Source: Tetzosporium hominis
Lineage (GTDB): Bacteria > Bacillota > Bacilli > Bacillales_A > Planococcaceae
Reading direction: 5' to 3'
Assembly: GCF_002265435.1 (NCBI RefSeq)
Contig: NZ_NOKQ01000217.1
Coordinates: 124,010-188,009, forward strand
DNA length: 64,000 bases
Shown here: one piece after another, positions 40,289 through 49,337 of the stretch
Layout: every line of letters starts with the position of its first letter
Position numbering within the stretch: position 1 is the first letter of the stretch
The notes under the pieces: generated by a model
Told to the model about the DNA's origin: nothing
The model's input: only the letters and a program-made list of their open reading frames with translations
Database searches by the model: none
Position numbers and translations under genes: made by a program

Positions 40289-42666
40289 CAAGGTTTTACA
40301 CGTTGAAGGCGAAGTGCATTTAACACGACTGAGACAGAACTGAATGCCATTGCAGCTCCTGCAAGCCACGGTGCTAAAAATCCTGCTGCGGCAATGGGAA
40401 TTCCAATCGAGTTATAGGCAAATGCCCAAAATAGATTTTGTTTAATGTTTCGTACGGTTAAGCGGCTCATCTCTAATGTATCCGGCAACGTCATTAAGTC
40501 ACCTTGCATCAATGTGACATCTGCAGTTTCCATAGCGACCGAAGAGCCAGTCCCCATAGCGATTCCGATATCTGCAGCAGCTAATGCTGGCGCGTCATTG
40601 ATGCCATCTCCGACCATTGCCACTTTGTGACCCTTTTGTTGATACTGAATCACAACATCCGCCTTACCAGTAGGAAGGACTCCAGCAACTACTTCTTTGA
40701 TGCCAACTTGGCTTGCGATTGCTTTTGCTGTTTCAGGTTGGTCACCAGTTAACATGACCACTTGAAGACCCATGGCATGTAAGCGTTCGATTGCTTGTTT
40801 AGATGATTCTTTCACTGTGTCGGCTACTGCAAATGTAGCAGCGTACTGACCATCAACCGCCATGTATAGCACACTTTTTCCTTCAGATTCCCAAACAGCG
40901 ACGTTTGAAGAAGGCGAACCTTGCACATCCTTTTCAGAGAGCAATTGCTGAGTTCCAATAAAGATGCTGTGTTGCTCTACAGTGGCTTCAATTCCTTTGC
41001 CAGGGATCGCTTTAAAAGTAGACGCTACTGCAAGGTCACCTTTGTATGCAGTAGTGATAGCTCTTGCAATTGGATGTTCGCTGCCTTGTTCTGCTGCAGC
41101 GGCAAGCGCAAGTACATCCTGTTCGGTATACCCCGGTGCCGTGTCAATATGAACTAATTCAGGAACACCTTTTGTAATCGTTCCCGTTTTATCGAGAATG
41201 ATGGTATCGATATTTTTTGTTTGCTCCATGGCTTCTGCTGTTTTGAATAGAATTCCAAGTTCGGCAGCTCTACCTGATCCAGCCATGATAGAAGTAGGTG
41301 TGGCTAGACCAAGTGCACACGGACAAGCAATGACGAGAACTGCAATTGTACTAACTAAACTTTGTTCCAAGTTACCATTAGACACGATAAAGTACCACAC
41401 CACAAAAGTGATAACAGCGATTCCTACAACGATAGGAACGAAAATGCCGGAAATTTTGTCTGCTAGGCGCTGGATTGGAGCTTTAGAACCTTGTGCTTGT
41501 TCGACCACTCGAATGATAGAGGATAGCATCGTTTGCTTTCCAATCCCGGTTGCTTCCATTCGAAGAGATCCATGCTCATTAAGTGTTGCAGCGTAGACTA
41601 AGTCTCCAGTAGCTTTTTCAACAGGCAAGCTTTCACCAGTCAACATAGACTCGTTCACTGAAGATTGTCCTGAAACGACTTTTCCATCGACCGGTACTTG
41701 ATTCCCAGGCTTGATAACTACAATGTCGCCTTGTCGAACATCGTGAATTGCAATTTCTTGTAACTGCCCGTCTCGTTCGACGGTAGCTGTAGTAGGTTGC
41801 AGTTGCATTAGTTTTTTAATCGCTTCAGAAGACTGACCTTTCGCGCGAGCTTCAAATACTTTTCCGAGTAAGATTAAAGTAATGAGTACAGCACTAGTCT
41901 CAAAGTACAGACCCTGATGATGTGCCGCGCCACTTAGCGTCAGATACACACTGTAGAAGTAGGCAGCTGAAGTTCCAAGTGCCACTAGGACATCCATATT
42001 GGCGCTTCCATTACGAAGGGCATGATAAGCTCCTTTATAGAACATGGCACCAACATAAAATTGGACAGGAGTCGCAAGCGCCCACTGAACATATGGGTTC
42101 ATCAGAAACTCGGGCACGTACATCCACTGAGTGAACGAAAAATGCCCGACCATGGTCCACAGTAGCGGTAACGAGAGCAGGGCAGATAGCCAGAACAATC
42201 GTTTCTTATGTTTGTAGGCTTCAGCTCTATGGTCGACATGCTCGTGCTCCTCAGGAAGCGTTGCGCCATATCCGAGATCTTCAACTTTCTTGACCAACTC
42301 ACTTGGAGAAAGCTCTGCAGGGTTGTAACTGACGCGAGCTGTTTCTAATGCGAGATTGACAGAAGCCGAAGAGACCCCGTCAAGTTTGTTAAGTCCTCTT
42401 TCAATTCGACTTGAACAAGCAGCACACGTCATTCCTTGGATGGCCAAGTCTGCCGTTTCATAAGCAACACCATACCCAAGCTTCTCAATCGTCTCTGCCA
42501 TATCACGCACGCTTAGAACAGACTCATCATAAGTGACGTGAGCTTTTTCGTTAGCAAAGTTTACGGTAGCTTGATCGACACCATTTAATTTAGATAGACC
42601 TCGCTCAACTCGATTAGAGCATGCGCTACAGGTCATTCCTGTTATTGGAATCTCTGTTGTTTTCAT
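40288..42666 (-). CDS. copA: Copper-exporting P1B-type ATPase
   Basis: CopA pumps Cu+ out of the cytoplasm. The 792-residue protein has two N-terminal metal-binding domains with [12 protein letters not shown] and [12 protein letters not shown] (about residues 9–20 and 77–88), the transmembrane copper motif CPC in [14 protein letters not shown] near 440, the phosphorylated Asp in DKTGTITKG near 485, the hinge [16 protein letters not shown] near 690–705, and the HP motif GSEHPIAR. Eight membrane segments fit class 1B-1. It lies downstream of csoR and copZ; a hairpin between copZ and copA (42708–42738) may lower copA expression relative to copZ. TAAGGAGGAATC precedes the ATG. Confidence 0.97.
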   Translation of the reverse strand: MKTTEIPITGMTCSACSNRVERGLSKLNGVDQATVNFANEKAHVTYDESVLSVRDMAETIEKLGYGVAYETADLAIQGMTCAACSSRIERGLNKLDGVSSASVNLALETARVSYNPAELSPSELVKKVEDLGYGATLPEEHEHVDHRAEAYKHKKRLFWLSALLSLPLLWTMVGHFSFTQWMYVPEFLMNPYVQWALATPVQFYVGAMFYKGAYHALRNGSANMDVLVALGTSAAYFYSVYLTLSGAAHHQGLYFETSAVLITLILLGKVFEARAKGQSSEAIKKLMQLQPTTATVERDGQLQEIAIHDVRQGDIVVIKPGNQVPVDGKVVSGQSSVNESMLTGESLPVEKATGDLVYAATLNEHGSLRMEATGIGKQTMLSSIIRVVEQAQGSKAPIQRLADKISGIFVPIVVGIAVITFVVWYFIVSNGNLEQSLVSTIAVLVIACPCALGLATPTSIMAGSGRAAELGILFKTAEAMEQTKNIDTIILDKTGTITKGVPELVHIDTAPGYTEQDVLALAAAAEQGSEHPIARAITTAYKGDLAVASTFKAIPGKGIEATVEQHSIFIGTQQLLSEKDVQGSPSSNVAVWESEGKSVLYMAVDGQYAATFAVADTVKESSKQAIERLHAMGLQVVMLTGDQPETAKAIASQVGIKEVVAGVLPTGKADVVIQYQQKGHKVAMVGDGINDAPALAAADIGIAMGTGSSVAMETADVTLMQGDLMTLPDTLEMSRLTVRNIKQNLFWAFAYNSIGIPIAAAGFLAPWLAGAAMAFSSVSVVLNALRLQRVKP

Positions 42667-42707
42667 TTAGATTCCTCCTTATACGTTATGGGGGTATGTC
42701 GTGTTCG

Positions 42708-42738
42708 AAAAAATAACTGCAACGGGGCAGTTATTTTA
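42708..42738 (-). terminator. Partial terminator/attenuating hairpin between copZ and copA
   Basis: On the minus strand AAAATAACTGC pairs with GCAGTTATTTT, followed by T-run. It is strong enough to terminate part of the transcripts from csoR-copZ. Confidence 0.65.
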
Positions 42739-42742
42739 AGCA

Positions 42743-42958
42743 TTAAAATGTTTTTACTTTGTATCCTTCGTCTTCAATAGCTGCAATAATTTCACGAATT
42801 TCTACTGCTTCTGGATCGAATTCGATATCCACTTCGCCAGTTTCTAAGTGTACATCTACTTCATCCACTGCATCAAAAGCTTTTACACGGTCATGAACTG
42901 CTTTTACACAGTGACCACAAGTCATACCTTCAACATGTAATTTAATAGGTTGGATCAT
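42743..42958 (-). CDS. copZ: Copper chaperone CopZ
   Basis: This 71-residue chaperone carries Cu+ to CopA. It is a single ferredoxin-like heavy-metal-associated domain with the metal-binding motif MTCGHCVKAV near residues 11–20, and the usual ending DEGYKVKTF. It sits 12 bases downstream of csoR with TAAGGAGG before its ATG, in the standard csoR-copZ-copA order. Confidence 0.96.
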   Translation of the reverse strand: MIQPIKLHVEGMTCGHCVKAVHDRVKAFDAVDEVDVHLETGEVDIEFDPEAVEIREIIAAIEDEGYKVKTF

Positions 42959-42970
42959 TGGAATTCCTCC

Positions 42971-43279
42971 TTATTTTTTGGTGAGTTTCTGTACAGTTAC
43001 AAGCAGTTCATCCAGGATGTCTTCATCGCCCGCTAACATCTTATTGCGTACACAACTCTTCAAATGACCTTCTAACAAAATGTTGGCCACACTATTTAAA
43101 GCGGCTTGTGTAGCAGAAATTTGAGTAATGATGTCATCACAATAAGCATCTCGCTCAATCATACCTTTGATTCCGCGAATCTGCCCTTCGATTCGATTCA
43201 GTCGAACGGTTAAGTTTCGTTTCGTTTCAGGAGAATGATGCGTTTTTCGCATTGTTGGAATCGGCTGAAGATTTTCCAT
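42971..43279 (-). CDS. csoR: Copper-sensing repressor CsoR
   Basis: CsoR binds Cu+ and then releases the operator of the copper operon. The 102-residue all-helical protein has the conserved Cys/His/Cys copper site: Cys in RDAYCDDI, His in EGHLKSC and the Cys that follows four residues later, plus LNRIEGQIRGIKGMIE as the first helix. Start at 43279 follows GAGGTGG. Its own promoter holds a TACCC-N5-GGGTA dyad in the spacer (43316–43330), so CsoR controls itself, copZ and copA. Confidence 0.95.
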   Translation of the reverse strand: MENLQPIPTMRKTHHSPETKRNLTVRLNRIEGQIRGIKGMIERDAYCDDIITQISATQAALNSVANILLEGHLKSCVRNKMLAGDEDILDELLVTVQKLTKK

Positions 43280-43306
43280 TGAACCACCTCATGTCTGGAT
43301 TAGTGC

Positions 43307-43336
43307 CATTATAAGATACCCGCACAGGGTAAGTAA
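43307..43336 (-). promoter_or_regulatory. csoR promoter with CsoR operator in the spacer
   Basis: Minus strand TTTACT (43336–43331), 18-bp spacer, TATAAT (43312–43307). The spacer contains the perfect dyad TACCC-TGTGC-GGGTA (43330–43316), which fits CsoR sites (G/C-rich TACCC...GGGTA). Confidence 0.75.
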
Positions 43337-43488
43337 AGAGAAACATCTCGACTTAAAAAAAGCGTTTACATCTTTTCTACAATTGTAACAAAATTGAAAG
43401 ATTTAAAAATACATTATAGTGGTACAATAAGAAGGAATCAAGAAATAGGACGGGTGCGATACAAAATCGTAGGAAAGGGTGAGGTACA

Positions 43489-43623
43489 GTGGCAAAAGAA
43501 ATGGACGTCAAACAAATGATGAGCAATCTTGCAAAGCTAGGTGTAAAGGTTACTAAGACGAAGTCCCGCCTCGAAATGCTGAAAGCTTTAGCGCCTCCAG
43601 CACCAAAACCTCAACACAGTTAA
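43489..43623 (+). CDS. Small 44-residue protein of unknown function
   Basis: A short gene starting with GTG: MAKEMDVKQMMSNLAKLG, then a basic helix KVTKTKSRLEMLKAL and a proline-rich tail ending PQHS. A very good AAAGGGTGAGG ribosome binding site precedes the start and a strong terminator begins three bases after the stop, so this is a genuine transcription unit. The first 32 residues could form an amphipathic helix. I recognise no family. It is flanked by csoR and rodA and may be a regulatory or RNA-binding micro-protein; there is no membrane segment. Confidence 0.65.
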   Translation: MAKEMDVKQMMSNLAKLGVKVTKTKSRLEMLKALAPPAPKPQHS

Positions 43624-43625
43624 TG

Positions 43626-43651
43626 ACTCCCCCATGTGGGGAGTTTTTTTG
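43626..43651 (+). terminator. Intrinsic terminator of the 44-residue protein gene
   Basis: ACTCCCC pairs with GGGGAGT around CATGT, followed by TTTTTT. Confidence 0.88.
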
Positions 43652-43820
43652 TGTCTATATTTGTCCAGTTGGCTTTTATAAAGAGATCGATGTAGGACAA
43701 ATAGGTTCCCATGAAGAAGATAGGGCTTCTCTTGAAGAAGATGTTTCAAATGATGTTGAAAAAAGAACCGCTCTTGCAGAAGAACGACCGCTCACCGCCT
43801 CAAAACCACTCTTTTCCACA

Positions 43821-43848
43821 CAAAAAGGCGCCTATTTCAGGCGCCTTT
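43821..43848 (-). terminator. Terminator downstream of rodA
   Basis: AAAGGCGCC (43824–43832) pairs with GGCGCCTTT (43840–43848). On the minus strand the hairpin is followed by TTTTTG. It lies about 165 bases past the rodA stop, so repeat copy B would be in the rodA 3' untranslated region. Confidence 0.75.
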
Positions 43849-43903
43849 CAATCTTTTCTATTATTTTGTGGCGTTCTTCACATCTAGACGGTATCAAGTT
43901 CCG

Positions 43904-44012
43904 AACGTCAGAAATCCACGCAAAAACCATTCACCCCAACCGAGGCAAAGAGCGCCTCAATTGGTGCGCCTGGTTTTCACGAGATTTCTGAGCAAACGCC
44001 TTCCACATCTAG
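43904..44012 (-). repeat. Dispersed palindromic repeat, copy B
   Basis: Reverse-oriented relative of copy A: read on the minus strand it gives GTGGAAGGCGTT, AGAAAT, a TGAGGCGCTCTTTGCCTC centre, GGGTGAATGGTTTTTG and ATTTCTGACG. A 10-base direct repeat ACATCTAGAC occurs at 43880–43889 and 44005–44014, bracketing the copy. The interval 43652–43820 to its left holds no convincing gene. Confidence 0.8.
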
Positions 44013-44013
44013 A

Positions 44014-45198
44014 CTAATCATCGTCCGAGTTCCCAAACATGTAAGTCTTATGGTGAAACTTCATACTGAAGATCAAGCCAAGGGCGAGCATGTTCCCCAT
44101 AAGCGAACTTCCGCCATAACTAATGAACGGAAGGGGAATCCCTGTGATCGGAAGCAATTGAATCGTCATCCCGATGTTTTCAAATACGTGGAACGTAATC
44201 ATCGCGATGATACCCGCAGCTACGTATGTGCTGAAAGGATCTTTTAGTTGCAGCGTGATTTTCGTAAGATGGTAGATCAAGACGAAGTACAAGACGATAA
44301 CTAGACTCGCCCCGATGAATCCGTACTCCTCTCCAATTACGGCGAATATAAAGTCAGTGTGATTCTCTGGAACATATACTTCGCGCCCCCCGTACCCTTT
44401 ACCTAAGATTTCTCCTGATCCGATTGCATTCAAGGAACTGATTAAGTGAAGGCCTTCGTTTGAAGCATACGAATAAGGGTCCAGCCACGAGTAAATTCTA
44501 GCTCGTTGATAGGGGCTAAATCCTAGTGTGTTGACTAAAAAATCTTCCATGTTAAGTGCTACCCAAATCAAACTTCCACCTGCAGCCACTGCGGTTCCGA
44601 CAATTGGTAAGATGATCTTCCAACTGATGCCGGCAACCAGAATCAAAGCGGCTGTGATGGCGATGAAGACGAGTCCAGTTCCTAAATCTGACTGTTGCAT
44701 AATTAAGACGAAAGGAACAATGAACAAGCCGCCAATTTTAGCTAAGAGTAGAAAGTCACTCTTTATTGTCTTGAACGGATAGTTCTCATGATGCTTCACA
44801 ATCATGCGTGCAGCGCCTAAAATATAAAAGGTTTTCATAAACTCGGCGGGTTGAATACTTCCGATACCGGGTAAATGAAACCAGCTCTGTGCGCCGTTTC
44901 GAGAAGCGACGAAAGAAATGGTGTCTGGTAAAATCCAGAGGACGATCAAAGGAATCAAACCGACTCCGTAAATGATCCAAGCCATCTTTTTATACTGTTC
45001 GGGCTCTAAAAACATGACCATGGAAATGATGACCATGCCGACTATGTACCAAAAAAGTTGTTTTGGTATAAAGTTGGTGCCATATTGTCCTGTAGTTTGA
45101 GCTGAAGAAATGGCCATTAAGCTGATAATCAAAAATAACAGGAGTAAAAATCCTAAAACCCAATCAAAGCGGTCCGTAAATTGTTTGTTTGTGTTCAT
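44014..45198 (-). CDS. rodA: Rod-shape SEDS glycosyltransferase RodA
   Basis: RodA polymerises peptidoglycan glycan strands in the elongasome. The 394-residue protein has ten membrane segments and the SEDS signatures GIGSIQPAEFMKTFYILGAAR near residue 112–132, QQSDLGTGLVF with the conserved Asp near 171, NHTDFIFAVIGEEYGF near 285–300 and the C-terminal GMTIQLLPITGIPLPFISYGGSS near 345–367. It fits RodA better than FtsW because of the loop RARIYSWLDPYSYASNEG. AGGTGAC precedes the ATG. The -10 TATAAT lies about 35 bases upstream. The 3' untranslated region probably includes repeat copy B before the terminator at 43821. Confidence 0.93.
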   Translation of the reverse strand: MNTNKQFTDRFDWVLGFLLLLFLIISLMAISSAQTTGQYGTNFIPKQLFWYIVGMVIISMVMFLEPEQYKKMAWIIYGVGLIPLIVLWILPDTISFVASRNGAQSWFHLPGIGSIQPAEFMKTFYILGAARMIVKHHENYPFKTIKSDFLLLAKIGGLFIVPFVLIMQQSDLGTGLVFIAITAALILVAGISWKIILPIVGTAVAAGGSLIWVALNMEDFLVNTLGFSPYQRARIYSWLDPYSYASNEGLHLISSLNAIGSGEILGKGYGGREVYVPENHTDFIFAVIGEEYGFIGASLVIVLYFVLIYHLTKITLQLKDPFSTYVAAGIIAMITFHVFENIGMTIQLLPITGIPLPFISYGGSSLMGNMLALGLIFSMKFHHKTYMFGNSDDD

Positions 45199-45294
45199 TT
45201 TGTCACCTACATCTAAATTTCATCCCTTTATTATAACGCACAACAGATTTTTATGCCTGCTTTTGATAAACTAGTTATGGAGGAGGGACGTCTT

Positions 45295-46068
45295 ATGAGA
45301 AAAATAAAATTACCTACTGTGGATGAATATATTCATCATCTGTTTGTTCATGGAAACGATGGACAAAACTTTGCCCTGTTCAGTGGTTTGACGTTCCCGA
45401 CCGTGTTGAATTATTACCAGGACACTCGCGTTCTTGTAATGTTAGAACATGGTTTTGAAGATGCATCATTTGATATGCACACTCATTTTGAATACATTGT
45501 TCAAGATGATTTCCGAGATTTCACAAGATCGTTACAAGATCAGAAATCAAGACTTTGTCTACTCGACGTGGAAGATGAAAAACGCCTCGTCCAGCTGACT
45601 CCGCAAGAACAGGCGGAACTATTATATGTTGCCCATAAAAAAGAGACATTTCGGAGTCCTTTTTATCATACGTTACAAAATCGATTTGTCTATTTGGCGG
45701 ATGAGAATGAGCGCATCGCCAAACTGTATTTTAGAGACTACAAAGAAATGACGCGTTTAATTGTCTTTTTGTTCAATCAAATGGTTACACAAAAGACACG
45801 GGGGACCATGTTCTTCCGTAGACGCACCCAACAAGTGGTGCCCGAACTTCTTCATGAACAGTTTTTAATGTTTGAAGAATTGTTAGAAGACGGTGCCTTG
45901 TTATCGCTTGCGCGACTGGATGACGGCAGTTTCCGATTAGAGTTACGAGAAATCGCAGACCCGTCTTTCCCAGACGAAATTATGGATGAAGTAGAAACCT
46001 ACCTATCACAACCAACACTCGGGCTATTGCCATTTATAGCGCGATCAAAAACGGAGGATGGAAAATGA
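45295..46068 (+). CDS. Conserved hypothetical protein upstream of ddl
   Basis: A soluble 257-residue protein without signal or membrane segment. It is rich in aromatic and acidic residues (FDMHTHFEYIVQDDFRDFT, LLDVEDEKRL) with no known motif, so I cannot assign a function. Its stop codon overlaps the ddl start by four bases (ATGA), which makes it the translational partner of ddl and suggests a cell-wall related role. GGAGGGA precedes the ATG at 45295; a longer upstream frame has no start signal and would overlap the rodA promoter region. Confidence 0.7.
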   Translation: MRKIKLPTVDEYIHHLFVHGNDGQNFALFSGLTFPTVLNYYQDTRVLVMLEHGFEDASFDMHTHFEYIVQDDFRDFTRSLQDQKSRLCLLDVEDEKRLVQLTPQEQAELLYVAHKKETFRSPFYHTLQNRFVYLADENERIAKLYFRDYKEMTRLIVFLFNQMVTQKTRGTMFFRRRTQQVVPELLHEQFLMFEELLEDGALLSLARLDDGSFRLELREIADPSFPDEIMDEVETYLSQPTLGLLPFIARSKTEDGK

Positions 46069-47150
46069 AGAAAATTGGAATCGTTTATGGCGGTAAATCA
46101 GCAGAACACGAAGTATCCCTTATGACAGCAAAGGCAGTCATTGCTGCTCTTGATTTTTCGAATTATATAGTGACACCTATTTACATTACACTCGACGGGG
46201 AGTGGGTGTGTGGTGATACATTGCAAGCACCTGTAGAAGATGCTGAATCTCTTCGCTTTACAGGAACAGGCCAAAAAGACTCTATCGAACAATTCGTCAC
46301 TCTTGCTTCTAACAAGACGTCTCGATTTGATATTGTGTTCCCTGTACTTCACGGTCCGAATGGAGAAGACGGAACGATCCAAGGGTTATTTGAAATGATG
46401 AACCTTCCTTATGTAGGGAATGGAGTGCTCGCATCTTCTGCAGGAATGGATAAAGTGGTCATGAAACAGCTCTTCCATCAAGCAGGACTGAAGCAAGTGC
46501 CATACCTTTACAGCATTCACAGCCAGTACGAAGGCAGTCAAGAAACATTTTTAGATGCTTGTGAAAGTGAACTGAAGTATCCCCTGTTTGTGAAACCGGC
46601 TAACTTAGGATCAAGTGTCGGAATCACAAAAGCGAAGAACCGCGGAGAACTCGAAAAAGCGATCGATTATGCTTTTACATATGACCGGAAGATTGTCGTA
46701 GAACAAGGAATCGTAGCTCGTGAGGTTGAGCTCTCAGTACTTGGGAACGATGAACCAACGGTCTCTATTGCAGGCGAAGTATTGCCGACGAAAGATTTCT
46801 ATGATTACTCTGCTAAATATGTAGATGGTACTACAAATTACGCCATTCCGGCAGCCATCTCTGAAACTGAACTTTATGACCTGCAGCAAGCAGCGATTGC
46901 GGCGTTCAAAATTCTGGACGGCTCTGGCTTGGTTCGTGCTGATTTCTTCCTAACGGATAGTGGGGAAGTGTTTATAAACGAAGTCAACACATTACCTGGG
47001 TTTACACCGATCAGCATGTATCCGAAATTGTGGATAGCTTCTGGCAAGACCTATCCGCAGCTTGTGGAAGAACTCATTCAGTTAGGACTTGAGCGCTTCG
47101 AAGAAAAACAACACCGCGTAACAACACGAAACGAGGACGATGCACAGTGA
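46065..47150 (+). CDS. ddl: D-alanine–D-alanine ligase
   Basis: Ddl joins two D-alanines for the peptidoglycan precursor, the target of vancomycin action. The 361-residue ATP-grasp enzyme has GGKSAEHEVSLMTAKAV at the N-terminus, FPVLHGPNGEDGTIQGLFE near residues 92–110, the central ATP-grasp strand PLFVKPANLGSSVGITK, and FINEVNTLPGFT near 305–316 with metal ligands Glu and Asn. It is coupled by four bases at both ends: to the unknown gene before it and to murF behind it (GTGA). D-alanine is supplied by the alr product 8 kb downstream. Confidence 0.97.
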   Translation: MKKIGIVYGGKSAEHEVSLMTAKAVIAALDFSNYIVTPIYITLDGEWVCGDTLQAPVEDAESLRFTGTGQKDSIEQFVTLASNKTSRFDIVFPVLHGPNGEDGTIQGLFEMMNLPYVGNGVLASSAGMDKVVMKQLFHQAGLKQVPYLYSIHSQYEGSQETFLDACESELKYPLFVKPANLGSSVGITKAKNRGELEKAIDYAFTYDRKIVVEQGIVAREVELSVLGNDEPTVSIAGEVLPTKDFYDYSAKYVDGTTNYAIPAAISETELYDLQQAAIAAFKILDGSGLVRADFFLTDSGEVFINEVNTLPGFTPISMYPKLWIASGKTYPQLVEELIQLGLERFEEKQHRVTTRNEDDAQ

Positions 47151-48511
47151 AAAAGACGTTACAACAAGTAGCTGCTTGGTTAGGTACAGATGCCGGTGCG
47201 TTTGGAGACACACTGGTAACAGGTGCTTCTCTAAATACACGCACTTTACAACCAGGTGAGTTGTTTATACCGTTCCGTGGAGAACAAGTGAATGGTCACC
47301 AATTCGTAGAGCAAGCTTTCGAGAAAGGCGCGAGCGCTACACTGTGGTTGAAAGATGAACCGAATCCTCCAAAAGATCGCCCGGTCCTTTTAGTAGACGA
47401 TGCTGCTAAAGCGCTCCAGACACTTGCAGCAAGCTATCGTGAAGAATTACAGGCAACGTTCATTGGAGTGACAGGGTCGAACGGAAAGACCTCTACAAAG
47501 GATCTGATTGCCGGTCTGCTTTCCCCTTATTTCAAAACAATCAAGACACAAGGGAACTTCAATAACGAACTTGGCTTGCCTTTGACTCTACTAGCTATTG
47601 ATGAAGATACAGAAGTGGCGGTCCTTGAGATGGGCATGAGTTCTTTTGGAGAGATTAAGTTTTTATCGAAACTTGCAAAACCGAAGTATACGGTAATCAC
47701 CAACATCGGAGAAGCTCACCTTCAAGACCTAGGCTCACGCGAAAATATCACAAAAGCTAAAATGGAGATCATTGCAGGGATGGCGTCAGAGGGCATCTTG
47801 TTCTATGACGGAGACGAGCCTTTACTTCAGCAAGCAGTGAGTGCATTATCCGGAGTCAATACGGTTCCTTATGGAAAAGGAGATGCCAACGAGTTGCGTC
47901 TTGTAAAGACGGCCTTCTCTACTGAAGGAACTGAATTTACGACAGCAGGTCTCATTGACGGGGACTTCGTCTTACGTGTTTTAGGTGAGCACCAAGCTAA
48001 AAATGCACTTGCAGCGTTATTGATCGGCAAGCACCTAGGATTGACCACGGAACAGATCCAACAGAGCATTCGCAATGTTGAACTCACAGATATGCGTATG
48101 CAAGTGATCGAGACAGAGGGACCGACCTTCATAAATGATGCATACAATGCTGCGCCAACTTCCATGCTCGCAGCCATTCAGTTCTTACAACAAGCGGACT
48201 TTGGAAAGAAGAAGTGGTTGGTTCTAGGTGATATGTTAGAGCTTGGAGAACAAGAACTTTCCTATCACCGCCAGTTGGCACCTGCTATTTCTTCGCAAGA
48301 TTTCACAGGAGTGGCCTTGTTTGGACCACGCATGCGTGTATTATATGAGGAATTGCAAGGAGACTTCCAAGAGCGCACTTTCTGGTCGGAAGACTTTGAA
48401 GAGGTACAAAAGTTCTTAGCAGAGCAGCTCTCAGATGAAGATTTGGTTTTATTAAAAGGCTCACGAGGTATGAAGGTAGAAAGAGCCATGGAGACATGGA
48501 ACCGAAAGTGA
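47147..48511 (+). CDS. murF: UDP-MurNAc-tripeptide:D-Ala-D-Ala ligase
   Basis: MurF adds the Ddl product to UDP-MurNAc-tripeptide. The 454-residue Mur ligase has the ATP loop GVTGSNGKTSTKDL near residues 106–119, the central EMGMSSFGEIKFLS and NIGEAHL motifs, and the third domain with NDAYNAAPTSM and GDMLELGEQE. The start is GTG at 47147, nine bases after GAGGA, overlapping the ddl stop. In this organism ddl-murF-esterase-cshA follow each other, while B. subtilis has ddl-murF-cshA. Confidence 0.97.
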   Translation: MKKTLQQVAAWLGTDAGAFGDTLVTGASLNTRTLQPGELFIPFRGEQVNGHQFVEQAFEKGASATLWLKDEPNPPKDRPVLLVDDAAKALQTLAASYREELQATFIGVTGSNGKTSTKDLIAGLLSPYFKTIKTQGNFNNELGLPLTLLAIDEDTEVAVLEMGMSSFGEIKFLSKLAKPKYTVITNIGEAHLQDLGSRENITKAKMEIIAGMASEGILFYDGDEPLLQQAVSALSGVNTVPYGKGDANELRLVKTAFSTEGTEFTTAGLIDGDFVLRVLGEHQAKNALAALLIGKHLGLTTEQIQQSIRNVELTDMRMQVIETEGPTFINDAYNAAPTSMLAAIQFLQQADFGKKKWLVLGDMLELGEQELSYHRQLAPAISSQDFTGVALFGPRMRVLYEELQGDFQERTFWSEDFEEVQKFLAEQLSDEDLVLLKGSRGMKVERAMETWNRK

Positions 48512-48523
48512 GTGTGAAGCTAC

Positions 48524-49252
48524 ATGAAGACCGGAGTTTTGTTTATCCATGGCTATACAGGAGCTCCTTATGAAGTGGAGCCGTTCGTTGACTATGTAGA
48601 GCAACATACGGACTGGGTGGTGTCGGTCGTCACACTACCTGGTCACGGAGAGGAGCTCGAGCTTCAAGAGATGCTCGCCGAAGACTGGACGATGGAAGCG
48701 GAAATCGCGATACGCAAATTGATGCCTCAAGTAGACCGTCTTTATGTGGTTGGATTTTCAATGGGAGGCTTGATTGCGATGTACCTGTCACTCCGGTATC
48801 CTGTTGAGCGCTTAGTCTTACTGAGCGCTGCAGCGAAATACATCGCTCCTGGTCAGATGCTTCAGGATATTAAAGAAATTGCAGTAGACTTATTGAAAAA
48901 GCAAGCGGATCAAAATCCGGTTTACATGCGTTATCGTCAAAAAGCTGGAAAGACACCAATCCGCTCTGCTTTTCAATTTACACGTGTGCTCAAACTCGTT
49001 GAACCTTACTATAGTAAGATCACGATCCCAGTTTGTCTCGTTCAAGGAAAAAAAGATGGCATCGTGCCATTTCAAGCTGCGGAGTATTTGTATGAACAAT
49101 TAGGTTCGGAAGAGAAAGAACTGATTTATTCGGATTGTGGCAAGCATCATATTTGCTACAGCGATGACTGTGACGAATGGTTTCCAAAAGCACTCGCTTT
49201 CTTGGAAAAGCCAATCGAGATGCCTACTGAGATGGAAACGCATACAACTTGA
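48524..49252 (+). CDS. Alpha/beta-hydrolase (Est30/YvaK-type carboxylesterase)
   Basis: The 242-residue esterase has the oxyanion region FIHGYTGAPYEV near residues 7–18, the nucleophile elbow VVGFSMGGLIA near 78–88 (Ser in GFSMGG), the acid in QGKKDGIVPFQ near 187–197 and the His in CGKHHICYSDD near 214–224. This is the Est30/monoacylglycerol-lipase-like group of small soluble esterases. Substrate is unknown. It lies 12 bases after murF, without a separate promoter, so it is probably part of the ddl-murF transcript; a small-molecule or lipid-recycling link is speculative. It is absent from the corresponding place in B. subtilis. Confidence 0.87.
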   Translation: MKTGVLFIHGYTGAPYEVEPFVDYVEQHTDWVVSVVTLPGHGEELELQEMLAEDWTMEAEIAIRKLMPQVDRLYVVGFSMGGLIAMYLSLRYPVERLVLLSAAAKYIAPGQMLQDIKEIAVDLLKKQADQNPVYMRYRQKAGKTPIRSAFQFTRVLKLVEPYYSKITIPVCLVQGKKDGIVPFQAAEYLYEQLGSEEKELIYSDCGKHHICYSDDCDEWFPKALAFLEKPIEMPTEMETHTT

Positions 49253-49302
49253 ACAGTTTGTGAATAGAATGATGAATCAAGGAAACACTAAGTGCACATG
49301 CG

Positions 49303-49331
49303 TTGCAATTTCACGCTTCGCATGATACACT
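49303..49331 (+). promoter_or_regulatory. Sigma-A promoter of cshA
   Basis: TTGCAA (49303–49308), 17-bp spacer, TACACT (49326–49331) with extended-10 TGA. It predicts a start near 49338 and a leader of about 270 bases. Confidence 0.75.
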
Positions 49332-49337
49332 GTTTTG

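Noticed and set aside
41198-41596. 132-codon antisense frame within copA
   Set aside because: Opposite a highly conserved catalytic region with no ribosome binding site.
43711-43887. 58-codon frame starting MKKIGLLLKKMF
   Set aside because: An amphipathic basic start is attractive, but the ribosome binding site is poor and the frame covers the rodA terminator hairpin.
43623-43991. 122-codon open frame after the 44-residue protein gene
   Set aside because: It starts inside a terminator, runs through another terminator and repeat copy B, and has no ribosome binding site; its composition looks random.
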